DNA of 64,000 bases, from positions 43,557 to 107,556 of the forward strand of contig JAEZST010000021.1 in the NCBI GenBank assembly GCA_023443865.1. Direction: 5' to 3'. Positions 47,745 through 55,578 of the stretch are shown here, piece after piece. The notes under the pieces are model-generated. The model searched no databases and was not told the DNA's origin. It worked only from the letters and a program-made list of their open reading frames with translations. Source of the DNA: Spirochaetota bacterium (GTDB taxonomy: Bacteria; Spirochaetota; Spirochaetia; Treponematales; Treponemataceae). Position 1 is the first letter of the stretch, and each line of letters opens with the position of its first letter. Both the position numbers and the translations under genes were made by a program.

Positions 47745-48826
47745 TCTATTCCCCTTATGTCTATCCGCGAAAGCTTCGAGTCCGTCCCGAGGTAAACGGT
47801 CCAGCCCCGTTGGGTCAGAAACGCGTCCGTGGCCTTGAAGCGCGTCCTGGCAACGAGATACCGGGGCCGTTCGATGGCGACCAACTCGCAGTCCTGACCG
47901 TCTTGGGTAAGGGCGGTAAATAACCCGGTCCCCGCGTCGGTGCCGACGGCTATAACCTTGCCCCTTACCGGAACGATAGAAACGGCAGGAGCCGCGGTAT
48001 CGACGATTCCCAGCCCCTCGACGCATTCAAAAAAAGCGTGAGTGCCCGTCTCTTCGAAATCGACGTAGACCTGGCGCCTCAGGTTTCCCTCAAGCCAGCG
48101 ATGGTGGATAATCTTAAACTGGCCGTCTTTAATCTTAATCAGCAAAAAACGCTGCCGGTCAATCCCGGATACGCATGCCGCGAGGCTACCGTCTTCGGAA
48201 ATGGCGGCGCCGAGAATGACTTGCATATCGCTTCCGCCCGGATAGAAGGAAAAGAGTTCGCTGCCATCCCGTCTCACGGCGGTCAGATATCCGTCCGCAT
48301 ATCCAATGATCGTTGCCGCGGGGGATGAATTGAACGCCGTAATTGGGGCGGTGTGTTCCCTCGTCCATAAGCGCGTGCCGTCCTCGGCGTATTGGCTTAT
48401 GCCGTCCCCGCCGGGAAGAAAAAGAAAGGTGCGGTCATTATCAAGGTGAACGAAACCGGGGGCCTCAACCGTGAATTTTTCGCTTCCGTCCGGGTTCAAA
48501 ACGGTAGTCCGTTCCGCGTCATCCGGATAAACGGCCCAGCCCACCGAGGAAATTGACGATCTGGATTCCGTCTCCCGAGAGAAGGTCACGGACCCCGTCG
48601 GGGTAAAATACCCAAACCTTTTATTGAGTTTGAAGGGTTGCGGCGATTGGCCCGGAGCGGCGAGGTTTGCCCCGGTCTCCGAGCCTATGTCCGTGCCGAT
48701 ATCGGTGGTCCAAACGGGGGCAAAATACATGGAAGGGCCAGTCGGAAAGGCCGCCAGAAACATGTATATGGTGAGGGAGACGAAGGCCCCGGTGAGTAGA
48801 TACTTCAAATTTCCTTTGATGTTCAT
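47741..48826 (-). CDS. Membrane-anchored protein with beta-propeller-like repeats
   Basis: The 361-residue protein starts with a short cytoplasmic tail and one helix (about 8-27, YLLTGAFVSLTIYMFLAAF), then a periplasmic region of repeated four-strand-like units (for example ILGAAISEDGSLAACVSGID, RTFLFLPGGDGISQYAEDGTRLWTRE), the pattern of a PQQ/WD-type propeller. No catalytic motif is seen. GAGG lies 7 bases before the ATG at 48826; a TTG three codons earlier is possible. It is translationally coupled to the M23-like gene, so both probably work together at the cell envelope. Confidence 0.7.
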   Translation of the reverse strand: MNIKGNLKYLLTGAFVSLTIYMFLAAFPTGPSMYFAPVWTTDIGTDIGSETGANLAAPGQSPQPFKLNKRFGYFTPTGSVTFSRETESRSSISSVGWAVYPDDAERTTVLNPDGSEKFTVEAPGFVHLDNDRTFLFLPGGDGISQYAEDGTRLWTREHTAPITAFNSSPAATIIGYADGYLTAVRRDGSELFSFYPGGSDMQVILGAAISEDGSLAACVSGIDRQRFLLIKIKDGQFKIIHHRWLEGNLRRQVYVDFEETGTHAFFECVEGLGIVDTAAPAVSIVPVRGKVIAVGTDAGTGLFTALTQDGQDCELVAIERPRYLVARTRFKATDAFLTQRGWTVYLGTDSKLSRIDIRGIE

Positions 48827-48844
48827 GGGCCTCAATGGTATAAT
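48816..48844 (+). promoter_or_regulatory. Promoter of cdd, leaderless geometry
   Basis: TTGATG (48816-48821) and a consensus TATAAT (48839-48844) are 17 bases apart; the cdd ATG follows 6 bases later. AGGAGT between them is too far upstream of the start codon's RNA to be transcribed, unless initiation occurs earlier than usual. Confidence 0.75.
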
Positions 48845-48850
48845 AGGAGT

Positions 48851-49264
48851 ATGGAAATTGCAATAGAATATCTGAACCTGTACCGAACGGCCCTGAAATC
48901 CGCCGAATTGGCTTACGCGCCCTATTCAAAATTCAGGGTCGGCGCCGCGCTTCTCCTTGCGGACGGTTCAGTGGTGACCGGGGTGAACGTCGAGAACCGT
49001 TCCTTCGGGCTAACCAATTGCGCCGAGCGATCCGCCATTTACGCGGCAGTTTCCTCGGGCGTCAAGGAGTTTAAGGCACTGGCCATCGCCACTCCGGACG
49101 CCGAATATCCCGTAAGTCCGTGCGGCGCATGCCGTCAGGTAATCTCGGAATTTATGGGCGATACCGTTCCGGTCGTATTTGGCAATTCGGAAAAAACGCT
49201 CATCCAAACGTCTGTATCGAAATTATTCCCTTTCGACGCTCTTCATGAGTTATCGGAACATTGA
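48851..49264 (+). CDS. cdd: Cytidine deaminase
   Basis: The enzyme deaminates cytidine and deoxycytidine to uridine forms. The 137-residue protein has the conserved APYSKFRVGAALLL start, the substrate-binding NVENRSFGLTNCAERSAIY with the catalytic Glu and first zinc Cys, and the second zinc pair in SPCGACRQVISEF. It is the short, tetrameric type. The start codon follows a consensus -10 after only 6 bases, so its mRNA is predicted to be leaderless. It diverges from the membrane-propeller gene, with only 24 bases between the two start codons. Confidence 0.95.
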   Translation: MEIAIEYLNLYRTALKSAELAYAPYSKFRVGAALLLADGSVVTGVNVENRSFGLTNCAERSAIYAAVSSGVKEFKALAIATPDAEYPVSPCGACRQVISEFMGDTVPVVFGNSEKTLIQTSVSKLFPFDALHELSEH

Positions 49265-49314
49265 GTGATAGACGCCCTCAAACGATGTTTTTTATCCCGT
49301 AATAGTGATAATGC

Positions 49315-49351
49315 TTGACATATGGTGTAGTATGTTGCAAAATGATGCAAC
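49315..49351 (+). promoter_or_regulatory. Promoter and operator of the HTH-EIIA gene
   Basis: TTGACA (49315-49320) and CAAAAT (49338-49343) are 17 bases apart. The 18-base inverted repeat GTTGCA-AAATGA-TGCAAC (49334-49351) covers the -10 and start site, a good operator, plausibly for the gene's own DNA-binding product. Confidence 0.75.
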
Positions 49352-49373
49352 CTAGAGAGTAGGAGTAACCATT

Positions 49374-50027
49374 TTGTCGGACGATATCCTTACTATTGAA
49401 GAAGTTGCAAAATACTTGCGCGTATCGGAAAGAACCGTATACGATTGGGCCCAAAAGGGTGAAATTCCTGCCGGAAAGATCGGCACCGTATGGCGGTTTA
49501 AGAAAGATGAAATCGAAAAATGGGTAAACGAGCGCTTGACCAGCTCCCTCAAGAATCCCCCCGTAACCAATCTGGTTCAGGTGAAAAATATCCTTTCTCC
49601 CGATCGCATCGTGCTTTTGAACCATTCCACGAAGCATGACGCCCTCGTCGCGTTGGCCGAGGTGCTCGGGACCGCGCCGCAAATCAAGAACAGAAACGAG
49701 TTGACGGTGGAAATCCTGAAACGGGAAGAACTCATGTCCACCGCCATCGGCAGGGGTATCGCGATCCCCCATGTCCGCCTCTCGTCGGTTACCGATCTCG
49801 TCATGGCCGTGGGGATATGCAGGAGCGATATCATCGATTTTCAGACCATCGACGACGTTCCGGTTCGTCTCCTATTCATGATCGCCGCGGCGTATAACCA
49901 ACACGCCTATTACCTGCAAACCCTATCCTTCTTCAGCACTAAACTGAAAAATCCCGCCTTGAAGGATGGGCTTCTCGCGGCCCAGACCCCCCTCGACGCG
50001 TACAACCTTTTGATCGCCAAGGATTGA
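49374..50027 (+). CDS. HTH-EIIA fusion regulator (excisionase-like HTH plus PtsN-like domain)
   Basis: The 217-residue protein joins an N-terminal excisionase/MerR-like winged helix (residues 3-55: ILTIEEVAKYLRVSERTVYD ... VWRFKKDEIEKWV) to a fructose-type EIIA domain (70-217) with the phospho-His in IAIPHVRLS near residue 129. It would couple PTS phosphorylation to DNA binding. The start is TTG at 49374 with AGGAG 8-9 bases upstream; there is no ATG that keeps the HTH intact. The promoter is overlapped by a palindrome, suggesting autoregulation. It is one of two EIIA proteins in the window; no PTS permease is nearby. Confidence 0.88.
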   Translation: MSDDILTIEEVAKYLRVSERTVYDWAQKGEIPAGKIGTVWRFKKDEIEKWVNERLTSSLKNPPVTNLVQVKNILSPDRIVLLNHSTKHDALVALAEVLGTAPQIKNRNELTVEILKREELMSTAIGRGIAIPHVRLSSVTDLVMAVGICRSDIIDFQTIDDVPVRLLFMIAAAYNQHAYYLQTLSFFSTKLKNPALKDGLLAAQTPLDAYNLLIAKD

Positions 50028-50057
50028 CCGCTCCTAACCGCGAACGACGCGACTTCG

Positions 50058-50096
50058 AAAAAGCCCGGAAGCCCCCACGCGACCGGGCTTTTTCTT
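50058..50096. terminator. Bidirectional terminator between converging genes
   Basis: AAAAAGCCCGG and CCGGGCTTTTT flank a 14-base loop, giving a T-run on both strands. It lies between the HTH-EIIA gene and the transglutaminase-like gene. Confidence 0.85.
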
Positions 50097-51241
50097 TACT
50101 CGTTCGTTTGGGGCGGAAAGGCGTGGAAGGTTACCGAAAACCACTTGCTTGAATCGGCCATGTCCGCGGCAATTCTCCCCGGCGCTTCCCGGGAAGTGGT
50201 ATCGGCGACCAGGTATTTTTTCCCGGCCAATTCGTATCGTGCGCCCTCCCCCGGGCAGTCCGCCGCGGCGATCGCATGGCCGTAATCCGGCGAAACGAGG
50301 AGAATGGCGTCTACCCCAAGCTGGTTGAGCATGAGGACCAAGAGGAGGGAACGGCTGTCGCAGTCGCCGGTTTCGCTCGCGAAGGCTTTGGGAAGGTTCG
50401 TAAAGTCGCTGCCGGAAAAATCGCGTTCGTAGGTAAAGCCTTGGGTCCAGGTCAATAGCTCTTTCAGCAAGGCGTCGCTTCGTTCCGGAAGAAAAGCGCC
50501 GAGTTTAAACGTCGCCTTCGCGAATCGGCCCCAGGAATCCCTCCAGATGGCGCGATAGTACCGTTTCCATGCGGGGATTACGTAGGGCGTTCCGAGGAAA
50601 GCGGTCAGGAGGGAAAACTCCCGATCCACCACCGATTGACTTGCGTCGCTGTCGGTATCGTCGAAGGACACGTCGACAGCGGTATTGCCGTTCCGGTAGC
50701 GGGCTTCCACGGGCGATCCGGCCGGCCAGGCGAAAGCGGTCATCGGTCCGGTCTCGTAATAAGAACCGTCGTCGGTAAAAACCCCGTCCAAGGTAGAGAT
50801 CATCAGGGGCTCAAGCTCTACCGCCCGGTCCGCCGGACCGTATACCGCCATGACCAGCCAGCCTTTGGAATCGGCCAGAGCCAAGGCAAGGGCCCAGCCC
50901 CCGATTTGGGCTCCCTCCATTTGGGCAATGCCCGCGGGCCGCCTTCTCCACTCAAAAGCGACCTTTTTTGCGCCGGGGGCGAGTTGATCAGTCACCCACG
51001 ACAGGGCCTCGCCGACGGCGTTAAATTGCGTCACGGGGTAAACCGCTATTTGCAGCTCGACGGGGTACAATTCGTGGGAAAAATGAAAGCGATCGTTTCC
51101 TCGGGAATCCTGCAATGCGTATCCCTCCGGAAGGTCGAGGGCGTACCCCCAACTAGGGGAGACCATTTCATCCGCCGGGGCGGGAAGCGCCAAGATAGCC
51201 GCAACCAAGAAAGCGACGAGCAGATTTTTTTTATAAGACAT
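50096..51241 (-). CDS. Exported transglutaminase-like protein
   Basis: The 381-residue protein has a signal peptide (residues 1-23, ending ALPAPA) and a C-terminal transglutaminase-like cysteine-protease fold at about 255-360, with the nucleophile Cys in TGDCDSRSLLLVLML, His in GHAIAAADC and Asp in LVADTTSR. The triad is intact, so a peptidase or transamidase acting on envelope protein is possible. The N-terminal half (about 25-240) is beta-rich without a recognised domain. The start codon is separated by only 15 bases from that of the diverging pseudouridine synthase gene. GGAGG lies 10 bases upstream of the ATG. Confidence 0.8.
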   Translation of the reverse strand: MSYKKNLLVAFLVAAILALPAPADEMVSPSWGYALDLPEGYALQDSRGNDRFHFSHELYPVELQIAVYPVTQFNAVGEALSWVTDQLAPGAKKVAFEWRRRPAGIAQMEGAQIGGWALALALADSKGWLVMAVYGPADRAVELEPLMISTLDGVFTDDGSYYETGPMTAFAWPAGSPVEARYRNGNTAVDVSFDDTDSDASQSVVDREFSLLTAFLGTPYVIPAWKRYYRAIWRDSWGRFAKATFKLGAFLPERSDALLKELLTWTQGFTYERDFSGSDFTNLPKAFASETGDCDSRSLLLVLMLNQLGVDAILLVSPDYGHAIAAADCPGEGARYELAGKKYLVADTTSREAPGRIAADMADSSKWFSVTFHAFPPQTNE

Positions 51242-51256
51242 GCTACCTTAGCCTCC

Positions 51257-51913
51257 ATGAAAGAGTTACCGTTAGTATATCAGGACGACGATCTTCTCGT
51301 CGTGAATAAACCCGCGGGCTTAGCCGTGCAGGGGGGCGCGGGCATAACGGTCTGCCTGTTGGATATCCTGGAACGGCAGCTCGGTCAGAAGGTCTTTCCC
51401 GTGCATCGCCTGGACCGCGATACCGCGGGGCTTATAGTGGTTGCCTTAAACTCGAAAACCGCCGCCGCCTATACCCAGTATATATCGGGAAACGGGGTAA
51501 AAAAAGTATACAGCGCCGTTTGCTCCGGGGTGCCCGCCTCCCGGAGCGGAACCATCGATACGCCGGCGGGCCGTGCCGAGGACCGGAAGCCCGCGTCGAC
51601 CTCGTACAGCGTAGCCGCCGAATCCGGCGCCTACTCGCTCTTGCGCCTGGAACTCGGTACCGGCCGCATGCACCAAATTCGCATTCACCTTGCCTCCATC
51701 GGTTGTCCCATCCTGGCGGACGACAAATACGGCGATTTCAAGAAAAACCGCGAGGTTCGCTCCCTTTTCGGAATTCGCAAACTGCAATTGGCTGCCTGCG
51801 AGCTTGAGTTGCCCGTCGGCGGGACGAAACGGAGCTTTCGCGCGGGACTTCCTGAGCACATGCGCGCATGCCTTCGGGCGTTGGATTTTTCCCTCGGCGT
51901 TTCGGAGTCTTGA
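51257..51913 (+). CDS. RluA-family pseudouridine synthase, single-domain
   Basis: The 218-residue protein contains only the catalytic domain of the RluA family: LLVVNKPAGLAVQGG, the motif VHRLDRDTAGLIVVA with the catalytic Asp, and GRMHQIRIHLASIGCPILADDKYGDF. The S4 domain is absent, as in RluA itself or in tRNA-type enzymes. I start at the ATG 51257 because the conserved sequence begins there, although the open frame runs much further upstream; no ribosome site precedes it. It is followed after 36 bases by the DUF4912 gene. Confidence 0.9.
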   Translation: MKELPLVYQDDDLLVVNKPAGLAVQGGAGITVCLLDILERQLGQKVFPVHRLDRDTAGLIVVALNSKTAAAYTQYISGNGVKKVYSAVCSGVPASRSGTIDTPAGRAEDRKPASTSYSVAAESGAYSLLRLELGTGRMHQIRIHLASIGCPILADDKYGDFKKNREVRSLFGIRKLQLAACELELPVGGTKRSFRAGLPEHMRACLRALDFSLGVSES

Positions 51914-51938
51914 CAGAGCCGTTTATATTCTCCATTAT
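51910..51938 (+). promoter_or_regulatory. Promoter of the DUF4912 gene, very short leader
   Basis: TTGACA (51910-51915) overlaps the stop codon of the preceding gene; CATTAT (51933-51938) lies 17 bases on. The ATG is at 51950, so the leader would be about 5 bases, without a ribosome site. Confidence 0.65.
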
Positions 51939-51949
51939 ACGGCGAACCT

Positions 51950-52612
51950 ATGGAACAGACACCGTTGACCTTGGCCTATCTCGAATCTCTTTCCACGGCT
52001 GACCTTGTTGCCCTGGCGGAAGACTTCGGGATCGACATTCCGGAAGGGCTCAATCGACGTTTCATCCTTGGAGAGCTTCTTGAGCTGGCCGAGTATGATT
52101 CCCGAGAGCTATCCGACCCCGGCGTGCTGATAGACGCGACATATACGACCCCTGCCGACGGGTTACCCGATACCTACAATGAAACCGCGGTATCCATGCT
52201 GCTTCGCGATCCCGGCTGGCTGTTCGTATACTGGGACTTTCACGCCAATCTTTTTTCGGCCATCACGAGCAACTACCGCTTTGAATCCTTTTTCCTCCGG
52301 GTAAGCGCGCTTTCGTCCGTCTCTCCGGTCGTCGTTAAGGATTGGTTCGACGTGAACGTGGGCACGGCCGACCGGCAATGGTACGTCCACTTGCCCGCCA
52401 ACGAACGGGCCGTTCGCGTCGATCTTTACAGCCGCAATACCCAGGAAAAGGAACAATTGCTCGCCAAATCGGCCGTTTTAACCATACCTGTTTCCGTAAA
52501 TGCCCTTTCTCCCGTCGGCGATCGCCGAAGGCTTTCTCCCCTCGTGGAGTTGTCCGGGATAGCGGAGTTGCGGAAACAGCATTTTAACAACCACCGTCAG
52601 TCCTTCGGCTGA
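51950..52612 (+). CDS. DUF4912 protein
   Basis: The 220-residue protein has an N-terminal helical part (1-60, SLSTADLVALAEDFGIDIPE ... GLNRRFILGELLELA), reminiscent of a Rho-N or SAP-like fold, and the DUF4912 domain at about 75-200 with LLRDPGWLFVYWDFH, DVNVGTADRQWYVHLPA and VRVDLYSR, which has a beta-sandwich pattern like carbohydrate-binding modules. It lies 17 bases before a GH57-like gene, the usual partner. A role as a glycan-binding companion of that protein is likely, but unproven. Its own promoter suggests a leaderless message. Confidence 0.85.
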   Translation: MEQTPLTLAYLESLSTADLVALAEDFGIDIPEGLNRRFILGELLELAEYDSRELSDPGVLIDATYTTPADGLPDTYNETAVSMLLRDPGWLFVYWDFHANLFSAITSNYRFESFFLRVSALSSVSPVVVKDWFDVNVGTADRQWYVHLPANERAVRVDLYSRNTQEKEQLLAKSAVLTIPVSVNALSPVGDRRRLSPLVELSGIAELRKQHFNNHRQSFG

Positions 52613-52629
52613 CTTACGGAGAGAAGCGC

Positions 52630-54228
52630 ATGAGCGAAAAATCCCTGCTATTCGTACTTGACGCCCAGATGCCCTTTGTGCGCCACCCCGATATGCCGGG
52701 AAGCGCGGAAGAGGCGCAGCTATTTACGGTACTCTCCGATACGTGGCTACCGCTTCTTCGTTCGTGTACCAGTTTGGAAACCGAGGGGATACCCTTTCGC
52801 TTCGCCCTTTCCATCTCGCCGACGCTTTGCGAGATGCTCGACGACCCGCTCCTGCAGTCCCGGTACGTGGAGCATCTCGATAAGTCAATCGAGTTCGGCA
52901 TTTCCGAATTGGAACGCCACGCCGGATCCCCGGAAGAGCGCGAGGCTATCAAGCATCATCTTGACCGCTTCCAGGCCGACCGCAGGGACTTCACCGAAAC
53001 GTACGAGCGGAATATTCTGGCCAAGATCGATTATTTCGCCCTTCGGGGACACATAGAAATTCTCGCTACCACGGCGACTTCGTGCTTCATGCCCTTGTAC
53101 GCGGATATTCCCGAAGCGCTTAACGCCCAAATCGAGACCGGCTTAACCACGTACCGCAGGCACTTTTCGTCAACGCCTTCCGGTTTTTGGCTCCCCGCCA
53201 TGGCTTGGTTTCCCGGATGCGAGCACTTATTGCGCTCATATGGCTTCCAGTATACCTTCGTGGACGCCCACGCGCTCCTTTTCGCGGACCCCATACCCGG
53301 AACCGGAGTCTATTCGCCGGTGTCGTGCGAAAACGGGTTTGCCGTATTCGCGCGGGATACCGTTTCCTGCAGGAAAATAACCGGGGGAGGGGATGCACCG
53401 GGATATCCCCACTCGGTCAATTACCTTGATATGGATCGGGATATCGGTTTCGAGTTGGACGAGGGCACCTTATCGACCCTCTTTGACGTTCATTTGGGGC
53501 GGCGACAAACCGGTTTCCGCTACTGGGGCAGAACCCTTTCTGAGTCAGAGGGCGCGTTGGTTTACCGGATTGACCGGGCCTTCGCGCAGGTGGAATCCGA
53601 CTCGGCAGATTTCGTCGAACACGCGGCGGCCGTTTTATCCCGAGCCTCGGACATTCGCGAGGGCGAGCCGGTATCAATGGTATGCGCCTTGCCGTTGCAT
53701 TTCCTCGGCCAATCGTGGCAGGAAGGCGTTTCCTGGCTGGATACTACCCTTCGGAAGGTATGCGCCGATCCGCGCGTAAGCCTCGAATTGCCCGTTTCCT
53801 GCGTGGGCGACCGCCATTCGCTCGTTCGCGCCGAACCCCGATTTTCTTCCTGGCTCCCCGGGGGATACGCGGAGGAAGTCCTCAATAGTTCCAATGATTG
53901 GATCTATCGGTTCGTCCGAAAGGCGACCCTTCGCATGATAGATCTCGCCGAACGGTTCCCCGACGATACGGGGTTGAAGGAACGGGCCCTGAACATGGCG
54001 GCCAGGGAGTTGCTCCTTGCCCAGTCCATGCATTGGGCGCTCATGATGAACGAGACCGACCGTTGCGAGTACGCGAAAAAAAGGTTTGAGGAAAGCGTTC
54101 GTGCCTTTACGATGGTATACGAATCCCTTGGATCGAACTTCATCAGCACCGAATGGCTGACCACGACCGAAAAACGGGATAATCTCTTTCCGGATATTAA
54201 CTACCGGGTATTCAGCAGGAAAAAATAA
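52630..54228 (+). CDS. GH57/DUF1957-like protein with degenerate active site
   Basis: The 532-residue protein has the fold signature of GH57 glycan branching enzymes: an opening like LHAHLPFVRHPE, a central G-x-WLPE block and a C-terminal helical DUF1957-like domain (VLNSSNDWIYRFVRKA ... ELLLAQSMHWALMM). All three catalytic motifs have changed. The first His-x-His reads DAQ (residues 11-13), the nucleophile Glu of GFWLPE is Ala190 (GFWLPAMAWFPG), and the acid Asp of the D-A-E-L-F-G-H-W motif is Pro355 (PLHFLGQSW). I therefore expect a non-catalytic glycan-binding or scaffold role. It is coupled with the DUF4912 gene just upstream. Confidence 0.82.
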   Translation: MSEKSLLFVLDAQMPFVRHPDMPGSAEEAQLFTVLSDTWLPLLRSCTSLETEGIPFRFALSISPTLCEMLDDPLLQSRYVEHLDKSIEFGISELERHAGSPEEREAIKHHLDRFQADRRDFTETYERNILAKIDYFALRGHIEILATTATSCFMPLYADIPEALNAQIETGLTTYRRHFSSTPSGFWLPAMAWFPGCEHLLRSYGFQYTFVDAHALLFADPIPGTGVYSPVSCENGFAVFARDTVSCRKITGGGDAPGYPHSVNYLDMDRDIGFELDEGTLSTLFDVHLGRRQTGFRYWGRTLSESEGALVYRIDRAFAQVESDSADFVEHAAAVLSRASDIREGEPVSMVCALPLHFLGQSWQEGVSWLDTTLRKVCADPRVSLELPVSCVGDRHSLVRAEPRFSSWLPGGYAEEVLNSSNDWIYRFVRKATLRMIDLAERFPDDTGLKERALNMAARELLLAQSMHWALMMNETDRCEYAKKRFEESVRAFTMVYESLGSNFISTEWLTTTEKRDNLFPDINYRVFSRKK

Positions 54229-54243
54229 GGCGAAAGCGGCGGT

Positions 54244-55509
54244 CTACTCCAGCTGTTGGAGTTCCCTGATCCGCTTCTGCAGCTCCAGGGTGATGGAGGC
54301 GGTCCTGATGCCCTCTTCGGCGGGATCAAAGTGCCGGTCAATGTCGAGCGCCTCGGTCCAAATTTGAATGGCCCCCTCAAGATCGCCGCTGGCATAGCTC
54401 GTCAGCCCCTTCACGTAAAGGTTTTCTACCTTCTTTTGCCGTTCGGCCCGCCCTCGATCCCCAAGATTCAGTTTTGCCGCAAGGCTTATCCTGTTGAATA
54501 AAACCGCCTGCGTCGTCATGTCCAGGGTATAGTTCACGTTAAACTGCAAATCATTGACGTTAATTTCCGCGCCGGCGCTCATTCGGGGATTCGCGCCTTT
54601 CAGCTGCAAGCCTCCGAGAATCGTCAGAAAGCTCGTAAATTCGAGGGAAAAGCCGGCGCTATACGAGGCAATGCCGGATTGTCCTGGGGAAACCAGGTTA
54701 ATGGGCTTTTGAACTTCAGCGGAGATGGTGAGGGGGTTTGCCGGCTTATATGCCGTTCCCGCGGTAACCACCGTTGGCAGGGCCTCGCCCAATACCGGCG
54801 GGCCGAGGTTTCGTACGGTAGCCCCGAGAAAGAAGTTCGGGTCCCGCGAGTTATACAGTTTTAGGAAATTAAAGCGTGTCTGCATGCCTGCGTCGGCCAT
54901 AATCGTGACCGCCGACTGAGTAGACCCAGAGCCGACTTTCAGGGTACCGTAGTTGTCGGAGTAGTCCGGCATGCTTCTGAATCCCGCTTTCAGGCTCGCG
55001 CCGGTGGCGATTCCCTTGAAATAGTAGCCGGAAAGAAAATTGTACGAAACGTTCAGTATTCCGAGGGTTTCGGTATAATAGCCGCGGGATGCCCGCTCGC
55101 CGAAGGTATTATATTCGGTAAAAGGGACATAAAAACAGCGAATTGAGGCGCCATATCCGAAATCGTCGTTTCTCGAGGTAAATGAAAGGGTTTCCAGGCG
55201 GGAGTCGGCGATCCAGCTGTTGTGAAAAACGGCGAGTTCCGTATTTCTCATGGTTGAACTGCCCGAGGGATTCGTTTCAAAGAACCCGATATCGTTTGCC
55301 AACGCGCTGAACGCGGATCCCATGGCTTCCGCGCGCCCTCCGCCGGGGATAAGCAGGGAGCGAAACGACGTAATGCCTTCGTTCTGGTCAATTAAGGGAT
55401 CTAATATCCCTGAGAGGGTGATATAGGGATCCGATAAATCGAGGCCGAAAAGGCCATGAGCTGCGGTGAATAGGCAAAATGTCAGGGTCAGCCGTGAACT
55501 ATGCTTCAT
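54244..55509 (-). CDS. UPF0164 / FadL-like outer-membrane protein with TPR tail
   Basis: The 421-residue protein has a signal peptide (1-22), a beta-barrel-like region with alternating aromatic residues (for example TLSFTSRNDDFGYGASIRCFYVPFTEYN, NFFLGATVRNLG) and the PorV/FadL-like opening LLIPGGGRAEAMGSAFSALANDIGFFETNPSG that marks the UPF0164 family known from treponemes. Residues 350-421 form a TPR-like tail (VKGLTSYASGDLEGAIQIWTEAL). It may import hydrophobic substrates or assist secretion. The start is the ATG at 55509, with no good ribosome site; a TTG two codons earlier is an alternative. It converges on the GH57-like gene. Confidence 0.8.
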   Translation of the reverse strand: MKHSSRLTLTFCLFTAAHGLFGLDLSDPYITLSGILDPLIDQNEGITSFRSLLIPGGGRAEAMGSAFSALANDIGFFETNPSGSSTMRNTELAVFHNSWIADSRLETLSFTSRNDDFGYGASIRCFYVPFTEYNTFGERASRGYYTETLGILNVSYNFLSGYYFKGIATGASLKAGFRSMPDYSDNYGTLKVGSGSTQSAVTIMADAGMQTRFNFLKLYNSRDPNFFLGATVRNLGPPVLGEALPTVVTAGTAYKPANPLTISAEVQKPINLVSPGQSGIASYSAGFSLEFTSFLTILGGLQLKGANPRMSAGAEINVNDLQFNVNYTLDMTTQAVLFNRISLAAKLNLGDRGRAERQKKVENLYVKGLTSYASGDLEGAIQIWTEALDIDRHFDPAEEGIRTASITLELQKRIRELQQLE

Positions 55510-55578
55510 AGGCAATACCAGTATATGTTATTTTCGGCCATTATTCCGCACTTTTAATGCTCCATTTCATCAAAATAC

